A stretch of DNA of 53,905 bases, from NCBI RefSeq assembly GCF_947631555.1, contig NZ_CANRLT010000006.1, positions 1 through 53,905 of the forward strand. The letters run 5' to 3'. Within the stretch, counting starts at the first letter, position 1. Each line of letters opens with the position of its first letter. Under the pieces are notes generated by a model. The model was not told the DNA's origin, searched no databases, and was given only the letters and a program-made list of their open reading frames with translations. The position numbers and the translations under genes are program-made. Origin of the DNA: an uncultured Mailhella sp. Lineage in GTDB: Bacteria; Desulfobacterota; Desulfovibrionia; Desulfovibrionales; Desulfovibrionaceae. Below are positions 17,799 through 29,071 of the stretch, piece after piece.

Positions 17799-18497
17799 AT
17801 GAAGACCTCTTTAAAAAACGCCCTCCGCGGCGCCGGTGTTCACGGCATGGACAGACGCCGCTTTCTGAAAACCGCACTCGCGGTCACGGCGGGAAGCCTC
17901 GCGCTCCCCGTCTCTCCACCGCGGGCATCCCTGGCGGCGGCAGCCGCGGAAGGAGGAAAAAACGCCATGAAGATACTGGTTCTGACGGGCAGCCCACGGA
18001 CGAACGGCAATTCGTGGACTCTTGCCGCCCGCTTCATTCAGGGGGCGCAGGAAGCCGGGCATGAAGTCGTACGCTTTGACGCGGCGCTGAAGAACGTCCA
18101 TCCGTGCATCGCCTGCAACTCCTGCGGGATGAACGGGCCGTGCGTGTTCGAGGACGATTTCGCCTTCGTCCGGGAGCACATCGTTCCCGCCGGCCTGGTG
18201 GTCTTCGCCACGCCCATGTACTATTTCGGCTTCTCCACGCAGCTCAAGGCCGTCATCGACCGCTTCTACGCCCTGAACGGCGACTTGCACCGGCCCAAGA
18301 AGGCTGTTCTCCTGATGACCTACGCCAACACCTCCGAAAAGGAAGCCCTCCCCATACTCACCCACTATGAAGTGCTGCTGGACTACATGGGCTGGACGGA
18401 TGCGGGCCGTGTCATCGCTCCGGGCGTCTGGCCTGCCGGTGCGATCAACAACACACCGTTCCCGGAACAGGCGTACCGGCTTGGCAGAAGCGTGTAG
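17799..18497 (+). CDS. Tat-exported NADPH-dependent FMN reductase / flavodoxin-like protein
   Basis: A 232-residue protein with a twin-arginine signal (MDRRRFLKTALAV) and Ala-rich hydrophobic stretch ending near the ASLAAAAAEGG segment. The mature part starts MKILVLTGSPRTNGNSWTLA, the phosphate-binding loop of the FMN-reductase family, followed by a cysteine cluster (CIACNSCGMNGPC) and TPMYYFGFSTQLKAVIDRF. Export by Tat allows a cofactor-loaded flavoprotein to reach the periplasm. The internal ATG before MKILVLTG (about 17967) could give a cytoplasmic form, but the upstream ATG at 17799 has AGG before it and a clear signal. It probably shares a transcript with the MBL-fold gene downstream. 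Substrate unknown. Confidence 0.83.
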   Translation: MKTSLKNALRGAGVHGMDRRRFLKTALAVTAGSLALPVSPPRASLAAAAAEGGKNAMKILVLTGSPRTNGNSWTLAARFIQGAQEAGHEVVRFDAALKNVHPCIACNSCGMNGPCVFEDDFAFVREHIVPAGLVVFATPMYYFGFSTQLKAVIDRFYALNGDLHRPKKAVLLMTYANTSEKEALPILTHYEVLLDYMGWTDAGRVIAPGVWPAGAINNTPFPEQAYRLGRSV

Positions 18498-18521
18498 CGC
18501 CCGCAGGAAGCTCGGGACACC

Positions 18522-19646
18522 ATGCGCAGACGCACCTTGCTGAAAATTCTGGCGGGATCCGCGCTCCTCGGCGGAGGCGGTGCGGGTGGTGCATACGCCT
18601 TCCTCGGGCAGGAAAAATTCGGCGCCCTGCCCTCGGGTGATGCGCTGCAGCGCATCCTGACCTCGCCGCACTATGCTGCCGGGGAATTTCAGAACCTGAT
18701 TCCCCGGCCGATCCTGAGCAACGGCAGCAGCTTTCCCGCCGCCCTGCTCCGCTCCTTTGTCACAAAGAAAATCGCCCCGGTTCCGGCAAGTCCCGTCCCG
18801 TCAGATCCCACGGGCGTGAAAGCGCTGCGGGACGCGGGGGACGCCGTGATCTGGCTCGGCCATTCCTCCTTCCTTATCCAGCTTGCCGGATACCGCATTC
18901 TCATCGATCCGGTGTTCAGCCCCTTTGCCGCGCCGGTGTCCTTCAGCACGCGGGCCTTTCCCGGTGCCACGCCCTGCGGCGTCCGTGACATGCCGGACAT
19001 CGACTGCCTGCTCATCTCCCACGACCACTGGGATCATCTGGACTACCCCACCGTTCTGGGACTCAAGCCCAAAATCAGGCGCGTACTCTGCGGGCTTGGC
19101 ACCGGCGCACACTTCCGCCGCTGGGGCTTTGCGGACAGCGTCATTCAGGAAGCGGACTGGGGGGACACCCTTTCCCTGGGTCCCCATCTGCGCATCCATG
19201 TGACCACGGCAAGCCACTACTCCGGGCGTGCCCTGAGCCGTAACCAGAGCCTGTGGGCCGGATTTCTGCTGGAATCCCCGGCGCACACCATCTTCTTCAG
19301 CGGAGACAGCGGCTACTCTCCGCACTTTGCCGAACTGGGAAGACGCTTCCGCCGTATCGACCTCGCCCTGCTGGACTGCGGGCAGTACGACGAAGGCTGG
19401 CGCTTTATCCATATGACGCCTGAGGAAGCGGCGCAGGCCGCGGACGACCTCGGCGCGAGGCACCTGCTTCCGGCGCATATCGGCAAATTCTCGCTGGCGT
19501 ATCACCCGTGGTACGAACCCTTCCGGCGCATCACCGCCGCTGGAGAAAACCGCGGTTTCCGTGTCATCACGCCGCTCATCGGCACTCTTGTGCCGCTCCA
19601 GGACAGACTGCCGGACTTTCCCCGCTGGTGGGAAGGCATTGCCTAG
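18522..19646 (+). CDS. MBL-fold metallohydrolase (UlaG/RomA/NAPE-PLD-like), exported
   Basis: A 374-residue protein with an RRRTLLKILAG twin-arginine-like start and a Gly/Ala hydrophobic segment, then a metallo-beta-lactamase fold. SHDHWDHLD is the zinc-binding motif, with further ligands in TTASHYSGR, FFSGDSGYS and LPAHIGKFSL. The relatives hydrolyse lactones, phosphodiesters or N-acyl phosphatidylethanolamines. The RR pair and export are inferred from sequence only. It starts 24 bases after the flavoprotein stop, so the two Tat candidates may form one periplasmic unit. A bidirectional terminator follows. Confidence 0.83.
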   Translation: MRRRTLLKILAGSALLGGGGAGGAYAFLGQEKFGALPSGDALQRILTSPHYAAGEFQNLIPRPILSNGSSFPAALLRSFVTKKIAPVPASPVPSDPTGVKALRDAGDAVIWLGHSSFLIQLAGYRILIDPVFSPFAAPVSFSTRAFPGATPCGVRDMPDIDCLLISHDHWDHLDYPTVLGLKPKIRRVLCGLGTGAHFRRWGFADSVIQEADWGDTLSLGPHLRIHVTTASHYSGRALSRNQSLWAGFLLESPAHTIFFSGDSGYSPHFAELGRRFRRIDLALLDCGQYDEGWRFIHMTPEEAAQAADDLGARHLLPAHIGKFSLAYHPWYEPFRRITAAGENRGFRVITPLIGTLVPLQDRLPDFPRWWEGIA

Positions 19647-19681
19647 ACTGGAAAAGGCACGGCACACCTCAGAAGAATGAA

Positions 19682-19716
19682 AAGGGGCGGACTCCTGTGA
19701 AGGAAGTCCGCCCCTT
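19682..19716. terminator. Bidirectional terminator between the MBL-fold gene and clpB
   Basis: A perfect 12-bp stem (AAGGGGCGGACT / AGTCCGCCCCTT) with an 11-base loop lies between two convergent genes and can serve both. Confidence 0.85.
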
Positions 19717-19755
19717 GTGACGGTCGTTGTCCGGGCTTTGGAAGCCCGGCGTTTC

Positions 19756-22365
<2,610 letters not shown>

Positions 22366-22407
22366 AGGGATCCTCCTTCTCCGCAGGTTGTAGAGACCTG
22401 CGAAGTT

Positions 22408-22713
22408 TCAGCGTTCCAGTTCTCTCAGGCGCGTTTCCAGATCATCGATGCGATCCAGCAGATCCACGATGATGGTCCCCGCCAGCGAGGGCAGTTCAAA
22501 ATCATCACAGATGCGCATGAGCTTCCTGGTGCGGTAAATGTCTGATGTGCGGAAAAGCAGCGCGTGCGCGCTCTGGCCTGACGGTTTCAGCCAGCCGAGT
22601 TCGATGAGTTCGCGGACACGTTCCGCGGGCGTGCCCGTCTGATCGAGAAATTCGGCCCAGGCCACGAATGCCGAGACTGCGGGAGAAAACGAACCAGCTC
22701 TCCTGATTGCCAT
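22408..22713 (-). CDS. cbpM: CbpM-like modulator of the J-domain chaperone
   Basis: A 101-residue protein with an N-terminal MerR-like helical region and a C-terminal leucine-rich helix (IIVDLLDRIDDLETRLREL), the layout of CbpM. CbpM binds the J domain of CbpA and blocks its action on DnaK and DNA. The gene starts 26 bases after cbpA, with GAGGTGG before the ATG. A small MerR-family regulator is the alternative, but the neighbour makes CbpM the better call. Confidence 0.8.
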   Translation of the reverse strand: MAIRRAGSFSPAVSAFVAWAEFLDQTGTPAERVRELIELGWLKPSGQSAHALLFRTSDIYRTRKLMRICDDFELPSLAGTIIVDLLDRIDDLETRLRELER

Positions 22714-22739
22714 ACCCCACCTCGATACTTGTCACTGTG

Positions 22740-23666
22740 TCAATGCTGTCCGGCCAGAGCCTTCCAGAGTCTGGTCTGTTCCTCCGTCAGCTCCTCAGGC
22801 CGGGGGATGCTGATGGAAATCTCCGCGTATTCGTCGCCGCGCTTCCCGTCCGGGCCAAGTCCGCGGCCGCGCAGACGCAGCCTGCGGCCGCTGCCGCTGC
22901 CGGCGGGGATGTTCATGTCCACCGGGCCATCCAGGGTGGGCACGCGTTTTTTGACGCCGAACACCGCTTCCCACGGCTTCAGGGAGACTTCGCAGGTCAC
23001 GTCCTCGCCGTCCACGCGGAAGACGGGATGCTTTGCGTAACGTATGGTCAGGTAGAGGTCTCCTGCGGGAGTGCCGGGATTGCCCTTGCCGCGCAGACGC
23101 AGCTTTCCGCCGTCCCTGATACCCGCAGGTATCCTGATCTGAAGGTTGCTGGGGCCGCCCGCGCCGGAAAGCGTCACCTGTTTGGAACCGCCCCTGCGCG
23201 CTTCCTCCAGCGTGATCTCTATCTCCGCTTCCACATCGCTGCCGCGGCGGGAACGGGGTCCGCCGAAGCCGCCGAACGCCCCGAAGGGATCCGACTGGCC
23301 GCCGAAGCCGCCGCGCCCCATCTGGCCGAAGAGCGCCTCGAAAAAGTCGCTGTTCGCGCCGCCGAAGCCGCCCTGCGCCCCGTTGAAATTGAAATGGAAA
23401 TTCTCGAAGCCCGGCCCGCCGGTGAACTGCTGGCCGTCCTTCCAGTTCGAGCCGAGCTGGTCGTACATCCGGCGCTTTTCGTCGTCCTTCAGCACTTCGT
23501 AGGCTTCGTTGATATCCTTGAACTTTTCTTCCGCGGTCTTGTCGCCGGGGTTCAGATCAGGGTGATACTTTCGGGCGAGCTTCTTGTAAGCCCTGGCAAT
23601 CTCGTCTCTGGAAGCCGAGCGTTCCACGCCCAGCAGCTTGTAATAGTCCTTATAAGCCACACCCAT
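22740..23666 (-). CDS. cbpA: CbpA-type J-domain co-chaperone
   Basis: A 308-residue DnaJ-family protein. The J domain (5-70) keeps the HPD triad at 35-37. A Gly/Phe-rich linker (about 80-135) follows, then the C-terminal peptide-binding domains with no CxxCxGxG zinc-finger repeats, so it is a class II protein like CbpA rather than DnaJ. It stimulates DnaK and partners with ClpB. AGGAG lies before the start, right next to a short inverted repeat that may control access to it. Confidence 0.93.
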   Translation of the reverse strand: MGVAYKDYYKLLGVERSASRDEIARAYKKLARKYHPDLNPGDKTAEEKFKDINEAYEVLKDDEKRRMYDQLGSNWKDGQQFTGGPGFENFHFNFNGAQGGFGGANSDFFEALFGQMGRGGFGGQSDPFGAFGGFGGPRSRRGSDVEAEIEITLEEARRGGSKQVTLSGAGGPSNLQIRIPAGIRDGGKLRLRGKGNPGTPAGDLYLTIRYAKHPVFRVDGEDVTCEVSLKPWEAVFGVKKRVPTLDGPVDMNIPAGSGSGRRLRLRGRGLGPDGKRGDEYAEISISIPRPEELTEEQTRLWKALAGQH

Positions 23667-23679
23667 ACCGTCATCTCCT

Positions 23680-23706
23680 GTGATACGTTCTATGCCTTCG
23701 TATCAC
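23680..23706 (-). promoter_or_regulatory. Inverted repeat beside the cbpA ribosome-binding site
   Basis: GTGATACG and CGTATCAC are separated by 11 bases and end directly before AGGAG. It could be an operator or a leader hairpin. It does not match the CIRCE heat-shock element. Confidence 0.5.
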
Positions 23707-23710
23707 TCTT

Positions 23711-23738
23711 CAGATAAGCGCGCCCTGCCCGCAGTCAA
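23711..23738 (-). promoter_or_regulatory. Promoter-like site for cbpA-cbpM-clpB
   Basis: On the minus strand TTGACT and TATCTG are separated by 16 bases, about 45 bases before the cbpA start and just upstream of the inverted repeat. It resembles a housekeeping rather than a classical heat-shock promoter. Confidence 0.5.
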
Positions 23739-23764
23739 GAGGCGGAACGCGGTTCCCGCCTCTT
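23737..23764. terminator. Hairpin between the beta-grasp gene and cbpA
   Basis: A 12-bp stem (AAGAGGCGG-AAC with its complement) overlaps the -35 box on the minus strand. It has only a T4 run on the plus side. Confidence 0.45.
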
Positions 23765-23872
23765 TTCCGCCCGCAGAACCGGGCGGCGGACGCGCCTCAC
23801 CCCTGGCTTCTCCCCCATGAATAAAAGCGCATGCTTCTCTGAAGGAATGGAGGTTTGCCCGAGCGCAGAGAC

Positions 23873-23910
23873 GAAAAAAGGAACCGGCGTTTGCCGATCC
23901 CTCTTTTTTG
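23873..23910 (-). terminator. Terminator after the beta-grasp gene
   Basis: GGGATCGGC-AAAC-GCCGGTTCC folds on the minus strand with two G-T pairs and is followed by a T6 run. Confidence 0.7.
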
Positions 23911-23932
23911 CAGCGACATACAGCCAGCGCGT

Positions 23933-24292
23933 TCAGCCGCTGGACATGACCTTGCGCACCAGGATGTCCTGCTCCGGATAGAGCGGCGTGTCCGGCGTGA
24001 GCAGGCGTTCTCCGCAGGCCACGATTGCCGTACACGGACGCAATCCCAAGGCTTCGAGCAGCTTGCCCGCGTTCTTCGCCCTGCAGCGGGGGATGTCCAG
24101 ACGCACGTCCTGCGGCTGAAAGCGGACGTGGATAACGCGCTGAGGCCACGGCTCGCCACCGGCGGGATGGGGTCCGTCAAGCAGACGCGCACGGCCTTCA
24201 GGCGTCATCAGCCCGGCGTCGCGGTAGGGACAGCGGCCGGGGCAGCGGTCATCGGCGCAGCGCCCGAAATGTTCAGGTTTTTCGGCGATCAT
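23933..24292 (-). CDS. Small cysteine-rich protein with a ThiS/MoaD-like beta-grasp domain
   Basis: A 119-residue protein. The first 28 residues carry Cys12, Cys17 and Cys21 (GRCADDRCPGRCPYRD), a possible metal site. The last 65 residues look like a beta-grasp sulfur-carrier fold (VRLDIPRCRAKNAGKLLEAL, then GERLLTPDTPLYPEQDILVRKV). It ends in SSG rather than the GG tail that sulfur carriers need for adenylation, so it may be a non-conjugated relative or an accessory protein. It begins three bases after tyrS, suggesting translation from a site inside tyrS and a possible tRNA-related role. The domain call rests on pattern only. Confidence 0.6.
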   Translation of the reverse strand: MIAEKPEHFGRCADDRCPGRCPYRDAGLMTPEGRARLLDGPHPAGGEPWPQRVIHVRFQPQDVRLDIPRCRAKNAGKLLEALGLRPCTAIVACGERLLTPDTPLYPEQDILVRKVMSSG

Positions 24293-24295
24293 GGC

Positions 24296-25504
24296 TTAGT
24301 TTGCGGCTTCCTCTTTGACGGTGAGCACCACGAAGCCCTTCTTGCCGTATTTCAGCGTGTATTCTCCGGCGGGCAGGGGCGTGAGCGCGTCCACGAGCTT
24401 CTCGCCGTTCACCCGCAGCGAACCGGCGGCGATCTTGCGCTTGGCCTCGCCGCGGGAGGGTGTCAGCCCCGTGGCGCTGAGTATGGCCACGGGAGAGCTT
24501 TCCGGTCCGGCGTTCACGCTCCAGGCGATGGCGTCTTCAGGAATGCCGCCCCTGGCGAACACGTTGTTGAAGCCTTCCCGCGCGGCCTGGGCGGCGGCCT
24601 CGCCGTGGTAGCGGGCCACAATCTCCAGCGCCAGCTCTTCCTTGACCAGCTTGGGATGCAGGGAACCGGAGAGCACGCGTACCTTCATGTCGGCAATCTC
24701 TTCCAGTGAGCGCGCGGAAATGAGTTCATACCAGTTCCACATAAGCTCGTCGGAAATGGACATGGCCTTGCCGAACTGATCGGCCGGGGCCTCCATGACG
24801 CCGATATAGTTGCCGTAGGACTTGGACATTTTGTGTTCGCCGTCCAGCCCCACGAGCAGCGGCATGGTCAGAACGCACTGCGCCTCCTGGCCGAAATGCC
24901 CCTGAAGATTACGTCCCATGAGCAGATTGAAGATCTGATCCGTGCCGCCCATCTCCACATCGGTGTGGAGCATGACGGAATCATAGGCCTGAAGCAGCGG
25001 GTACATGAATTCGTGGATGGCAATGGGGGCGTTCTCCTTGAAACGCTTGGCGAAATCATCGCGCTCCATCATGCGGGCCACGGTGCAGCAGGACATGAGG
25101 TGGAGAAAGTCCGCGGGCTTCAGCTGATCGCCCCAGGTGGAATTGAAGGCCACGGTGGTGGCGGCGGGGTCGAGGATCTTGAACACCTGTTCCTTGTAGG
25201 TCTCGGCGTTCGCCTTCACCTGTTCTTCCGTGAGCGGAGGACGGGTTTTGGACTTTCCGGAAGGATCGCCGATGCGGCCCGTGAAATCGCCGATGAGGAA
25301 GGTCACGCTGTGGCCCAGCTCCTGAAACTGGCGCATCTTGTGTATGACCACGGTGTGGCCGAGGTGCAGATCCGGCGCGGTGGGGTCGAAGCCCACTTTA
25401 ATGTTCAGGGGCTTGTTTCCGGCCAGTTTTTTGCGGAGATCCTCTTCATTCACGAGATCCACGATACCGCGGCGAATGATCTTCACCTGTTCGTCAATAG
25501 TCAC
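24296..25504 (-). CDS. tyrS: Tyrosyl-tRNA synthetase
   Basis: A 402-residue class I synthetase that charges tRNA-Tyr. The HIGH-type motif is HLGH at 47-50 and KMSKS lies at 225-229. A C-terminal S4 RNA-binding domain covers about residues 340-400 ([22 protein letters not shown]). The GTG start follows AGGAG at seven bases. Length and motifs fit the TyrZ-like branch of bacterial enzymes. Confidence 0.96.
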   Translation of the reverse strand: MTIDEQVKIIRRGIVDLVNEEDLRKKLAGNKPLNIKVGFDPTAPDLHLGHTVVIHKMRQFQELGHSVTFLIGDFTGRIGDPSGKSKTRPPLTEEQVKANAETYKEQVFKILDPAATTVAFNSTWGDQLKPADFLHLMSCCTVARMMERDDFAKRFKENAPIAIHEFMYPLLQAYDSVMLHTDVEMGGTDQIFNLLMGRNLQGHFGQEAQCVLTMPLLVGLDGEHKMSKSYGNYIGVMEAPADQFGKAMSISDELMWNWYELISARSLEEIADMKVRVLSGSLHPKLVKEELALEIVARYHGEAAAQAAREGFNNVFARGGIPEDAIAWSVNAGPESSPVAILSATGLTPSRGEAKRKIAAGSLRVNGEKLVDALTPLPAGEYTLKYGKKGFVVLTVKEEAAN

Positions 25505-25657
25505 TGAAAGGCTCCTGCCGTCATGGCGGCCGTAAAGTTGATGGAATGTTCCCTTGCCCCGCAGTTCTAAAGAGGCGCGTGGAACTTTTTATATTCGCAG
25601 GAAAAACAGCTCCTGTCAATTCATGGTGATCCGGTTTTGCGAAACGCGGGTTCCCTC

Positions 25658-25686
25658 TTGACAGACCACGGGAACAGGATAAACAA
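25658..25686 (+). promoter_or_regulatory. Promoter-like site for the ribB transcript
   Basis: A consensus TTGACA is followed after 17 bases by TAAACA, placing transcription start at the head of the FMN riboswitch. Confidence 0.55.
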
Positions 25687-25693
25687 AGGGAAG

Positions 25694-25830
25694 ATTCTCA
25701 GGGCGGGGTGAAAGTCCCCACCGGCGGTAATCGGAACCATGCCGAAAGCCCGCGGGCGGCGCTTCCCGTGAAGAGCCGCAGATCCGGTGCAAGTCCGGGG
25801 CCGACGGTAACAGTCCGGAAGAAAGAGAAA
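25694..25830 (+). ncRNA. FMN riboswitch (RFN element)
   Basis: The conserved RFN core is present: TTCTCAGGGCGGGGTGAAA, CCCCACCGGCGGTAA, an AGCCCGCG segment, a GATCCGGTG...AGTCCGGGGCCGACGGTAACAG series, and a closing GAAAGAGAA. It binds FMN and shuts down the riboflavin gene that follows. A CCCGGC/GCCGGG hairpin at 25843-25858 is the likely expression platform; lacking a T run, it may act on translation. Confidence 0.95.
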
Positions 25831-25928
25831 AGATCCCCTGTTCCCGGCATGTGCCGGGGGCGTCTCTCCTCTCTCACAGCGCCTCATGCCGCCCTGATGC
25901 CGGACATTTTCCCTCCAAGGAGCTTGTC

Positions 25929-26573
25929 ATGCGTCAGCCCTCTCTCCTCGAATCCTTCGGAAACCCCACAGAACGCGTGGAACGGGCCGTCGCCGCCCTG
26001 AAAAGCGGTAACGGCGTACTCATCGTCGACGATGAAGACCGCGAGAACGAAGGCGATCTCATCTACGCTGCCGAGACGCTCACGCCTCAGCAGATGGCTC
26101 TGCTCATCCGCGAATGCAGCGGCATTGTCTGCCTCTGCCTCACGGATGAAAAAGCCGACGCCCTCGATCTGCCGCCCATGGTGCTGAACAACACCAACCA
26201 CAATCACACAGCCTTCACCGTGACCATAGAAGCGGCCGCCGGCGTGACCACCGGCGTTTCCGCCGCCGACCGTGTGACCACCATCAAGGCCGCCATCGCG
26301 CCTTCCGCGAAGCCGGAAGACCTCTGCCGCCCGGGGCACGTCTTTCCCCTGCGCGCCAGGCCCGGCGGCGTGCTCGAACGCCGCGGCCACACGGAAGTCA
26401 CCGTGGATCTCTGCCGCATGGCCGGACTCACGCCCGCGGGCGTACTCTGCGAACTCACGCTTGAAGACGGCACCATGGCCCGCCTGCCGGAAGTGGCGGC
26501 CTTTGCGCGGGCTCACGGAATGCCGCTGGCCTCGGTGGACGACGTGGCGCGCTACCGCATAGAACACATGTAG
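25929..26573 (+). CDS. ribB: 3,4-dihydroxy-2-butanone-4-phosphate synthase
   Basis: A 214-residue enzyme converting ribulose 5-phosphate to the four-carbon unit of riboflavin. The [11 protein letters not shown] motif (34-44) carries the acidic metal-binding residues, and [23 protein letters not shown] holds the substrate-binding loop. It lacks the GTP cyclohydrolase II domain found in fused RibBA proteins, so cyclohydrolase must be encoded elsewhere. The ATG follows AAGGAG. It is a single gene under its own FMN riboswitch and terminator. Confidence 0.96.
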   Translation: MRQPSLLESFGNPTERVERAVAALKSGNGVLIVDDEDRENEGDLIYAAETLTPQQMALLIRECSGIVCLCLTDEKADALDLPPMVLNNTNHNHTAFTVTIEAAAGVTTGVSAADRVTTIKAAIAPSAKPEDLCRPGHVFPLRARPGGVLERRGHTEVTVDLCRMAGLTPAGVLCELTLEDGTMARLPEVAAFARAHGMPLASVDDVARYRIEHM

Positions 26574-26600
26574 GCCTGCGGCAAAACAGTAAGAATCTCC

Positions 26601-26632
26601 GGGCCTGTTCCCTGTGCGGAACGGGCCTTTTT
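26601..26632 (+). terminator. Terminator after ribB
   Basis: A GGCCTGTTCC/GGAACGGGCC stem with a six-base loop is followed by a T5 run. Confidence 0.88.
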
Positions 26633-26683
26633 GTTCAGTGGGAACTGTCAAACCGAAAGACGGAAGAAAAAAGGACGCGCCCG

Positions 26684-27670
26684 CTAGAGCTTTCCCGCAG
26701 CGCCGTCCAGGGCCGCACGCATGACCATGCGGAAACGGCCGCGGCGGGAACGGAAGGTATGCCAGGAAAATGGCAGAGCCAGCAGCATGAGCAGCGCGGC
26801 CAGCGGGCGTTCCCGGCGCAGCAGGTAGAAACGGGCGCGGATAAAGGCCTGATCGTCTCCGGGATTGAGTTCTGGATCGTCGGTCACGCTCAGGAAGGGC
26901 GTGAGCCCAGCGGTGGAGCAGCTCATGCGGCGCACGATGGCCCCGGGCGCCCAGTTCAGGGCGTACCCGGCACGGCGGGCGCGAAGCCCGTATTCCACGT
27001 CTTCAAAGAAAATATTGAAGCGTTCATCGAAAAGCCCGATGTCTTCAGCCATTTCGCGGGTGATGAGGCAGGAGGCGTCCGAAACATAGTCCAGCCGTTT
27101 CGCAAGCGCGGCGCGCTCCGTCAGTCCGTGGCGCTCAAGGCCCTTGTCCAGCGGAATCTGATCGCCCGTCCAGCGGCTCCAGCGGCCGCCTGCGGCGCAT
27201 TCAAGGTAATCGGTATTCTCCACAAGCTGCGTGGATCCGACCATGCCGATGGGCAGACTGCCACCCGTTTCTTCCAGATGGCGCAAAAGCGCCGCCAGGG
27301 CGAAGCTCTCAGGCCGGACATCGTTGCGCAGCAGCCAGAAGGCGCGGCAGCCGCGGTCATACAGCAGGAAGCGCATACCCGTGTTCATGGCTCCGGCTAC
27401 GCTCTCCTTGTCCTCGCTGCGGATAAGCACCAGCTCCGCACCCGTGGTGTCGCTGCCGTAAACCTCGATGGGTGCGGGCAGACCGCTGCGTTCGGCAAGT
27501 TCGGTCCAGCCTTCGAGGATGCGGTCGGCCACCTCGTTGTCCGAACCGTTGTCGCAGACAACGATACGCCCGGGCAGGCCGGTCTGGGCATGGACGCATT
27601 CCAGACAGTGCAGCGTGTTTTTCCAGTCGTTGTACGTCACTATGATGACGCCGACTTCCGTATGTTCCAT
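26684..27670 (-). CDS. Family 2 glycosyltransferase (rhamnosyltransferase-like)
   Basis: A 328-residue GT2 enzyme. VGVIIVTYNDWKNTLHCL is the nucleotide-binding start, FWLLRNDVRPES holds the D-x-type metal site, and VSDASCLITREMAEDIGLFDERFNIFFEDVEYGLRAR is the acceptor-side motif of WbbL/RfbF-like rhamnosyltransferases. The C-terminal stretch LAALLMLLALPFSW may contact the membrane. It would add a sugar to an O-antigen or cell-wall glycan. It stands about 95 bases after the diaminopimelate dehydrogenase gene in the same direction, without an obvious glycan cluster around it. Confidence 0.85.
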   Translation of the reverse strand: MEHTEVGVIIVTYNDWKNTLHCLECVHAQTGLPGRIVVCDNGSDNEVADRILEGWTELAERSGLPAPIEVYGSDTTGAELVLIRSEDKESVAGAMNTGMRFLLYDRGCRAFWLLRNDVRPESFALAALLRHLEETGGSLPIGMVGSTQLVENTDYLECAAGGRWSRWTGDQIPLDKGLERHGLTERAALAKRLDYVSDASCLITREMAEDIGLFDERFNIFFEDVEYGLRARRAGYALNWAPGAIVRRMSCSTAGLTPFLSVTDDPELNPGDDQAFIRARFYLLRRERPLAALLMLLALPFSWHTFRSRRGRFRMVMRAALDGAAGKL

Positions 27671-27764
27671 GCTCGCCCCTCCAGACTCAACTACACGGCT
27701 TCGGGCCGCGCCCTCCGTCAGGACTCAGAAGAACGCGGCCTTCCGCCTTTCACGTTTCGGGAAA

Positions 27765-28754
27765 TCAGAGCATGTGCGCTCTCAGGAAATCGCCGTCATG
27801 GGGAGACAGCAGCGCCGGCGCGATGTCGAACACCGTCCGCGCGCCGCTCTCGCCCTTGCGGGAAAGCCGGTACGCGGCGCGGGCATAGGCGGCCAGCACG
27901 CTGGACGTGAACTCCGGGTTCGAGCCAAGTTTCAGGGAATACTCGATGACGTGGCGGGTCTCTCCGTTCGCGCCCGTGGAGCCGGTACGGATGACGAAGC
28001 CGCCGTGCGGGATGCCCTTGTGTTCGCGGTTCAGCTCTTCCTGGGTGATGAAGGTCACCGTGGTGTCATAGTCGGCAAAGTAGTTGGGCATGGTTTTGAT
28101 TTCATGCTCGATGGCGGCCTTGTCCGCGCCTTCCGCGGCCACAACGAAGCACTCGCGTGTGTGCTTCTGGCGGGTGGAAAGTTCAGGCTCGCCGCCGCTG
28201 CGCACGGCGTCCATGGCGGCCTGTACGGGCACGGTGTACTGACGGGCGTCCAGCACGCCCTTGATGCGGCGGATGGCGTCGGAATGGCCCTGGCTCACCC
28301 CGCGGCCCCAGAAGGTATAGTCGTGTCCCTGGGGAAGAATGCAGTTGGCGTACAGGCGGTTCAGAGAAAACATGCCGGGATCCCAGCCCACGGAAATAAT
28401 GCCCACGGTGCCCGCCTGCCTTGCCGCAGTGTCCACGGCCTTGAAATGATCCGGGATGTGGGCGTGGGTGTCGAAGCTGTCCACAACGTTGAACAGCGCG
28501 GCGAGCTGGGGCGTCTGCACGGGAAGATCCGTGGCGCTGCCCCCGCAGAGGATGAGGACGTCGATCCTGCCCTTCCAGGAAGCCGCATCCGCCAGCGGAC
28601 AGACGGGGACGCCTTGCGTGAGTATCTTCACGCTGGCGGGATTGCGGCGGGAAAACACCGCCGCCAGTTCCTGATCGGGGTTGGCGGCCACGGCCAGTTC
28701 CACGCCGCGGCCCAGGTTGCCGTAGCCGGCGATGCCAATTCTTATCTTATCCAT
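27765..28754 (-). CDS. ddh: meso-Diaminopimelate D-dehydrogenase
   Basis: A 329-residue NADPH enzyme that converts tetrahydrodipicolinate and ammonia directly to meso-diaminopimelate for lysine and peptidoglycan. The Rossmann start (IRIGIAGYGNLGRGVELAV), CGGSATDLPVQTP, SFDTHAHIP and ISVGWDPGMFSLNR match Ddh. It gives a one-step bypass of the acyl-blocked branches. GGAG precedes the ATG. The gene lies near aspartase and could balance ammonia and aspartate-derived carbon, which is inference. Confidence 0.92.
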   Translation of the reverse strand: MDKIRIGIAGYGNLGRGVELAVAANPDQELAAVFSRRNPASVKILTQGVPVCPLADAASWKGRIDVLILCGGSATDLPVQTPQLAALFNVVDSFDTHAHIPDHFKAVDTAARQAGTVGIISVGWDPGMFSLNRLYANCILPQGHDYTFWGRGVSQGHSDAIRRIKGVLDARQYTVPVQAAMDAVRSGGEPELSTRQKHTRECFVVAAEGADKAAIEHEIKTMPNYFADYDTTVTFITQEELNREHKGIPHGGFVIRTGSTGANGETRHVIEYSLKLGSNPEFTSSVLAAYARAAYRLSRKGESGARTVFDIAPALLSPHDGDFLRAHML

Positions 28755-29071
28755 GATGCGCTCCAGGACTAAGTTTACAGATGGGTTTCAGGGTACGGGA
28801 ATCAGTGCGGAAGTTCAAGAAGAAAAGCCTGACCCGTGAGCGCCGCGTCCCGCTCCCCGAAGAGTGCCGGGCACACCGAAACGGGACAAGGAGGGCTTCC
28901 CATACCCCACCAGGACAGAGCGCCGAGGGCCTTTCCAGGCGTTCAGCGGCAGTTCCCGCGGTTTTCCGTCCGATCCCCCCATCCGCTGCCGGCAGAAGCC
29001 GCGGCGCGGAACACGTCCGGCGCCGGGAAACAAACCTTCTTCCCTTTCCTGTGTTCCAGGAACAGCACCCG
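28755..29071. other. Intergenic stretch without a supported gene
   Basis: About 317 G+C-rich bases between aspartase and ddh. Frames on either strand are Arg/Pro/Ser-rich with no start signal. No clear terminator with a T run was found. Confidence 0.5.
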
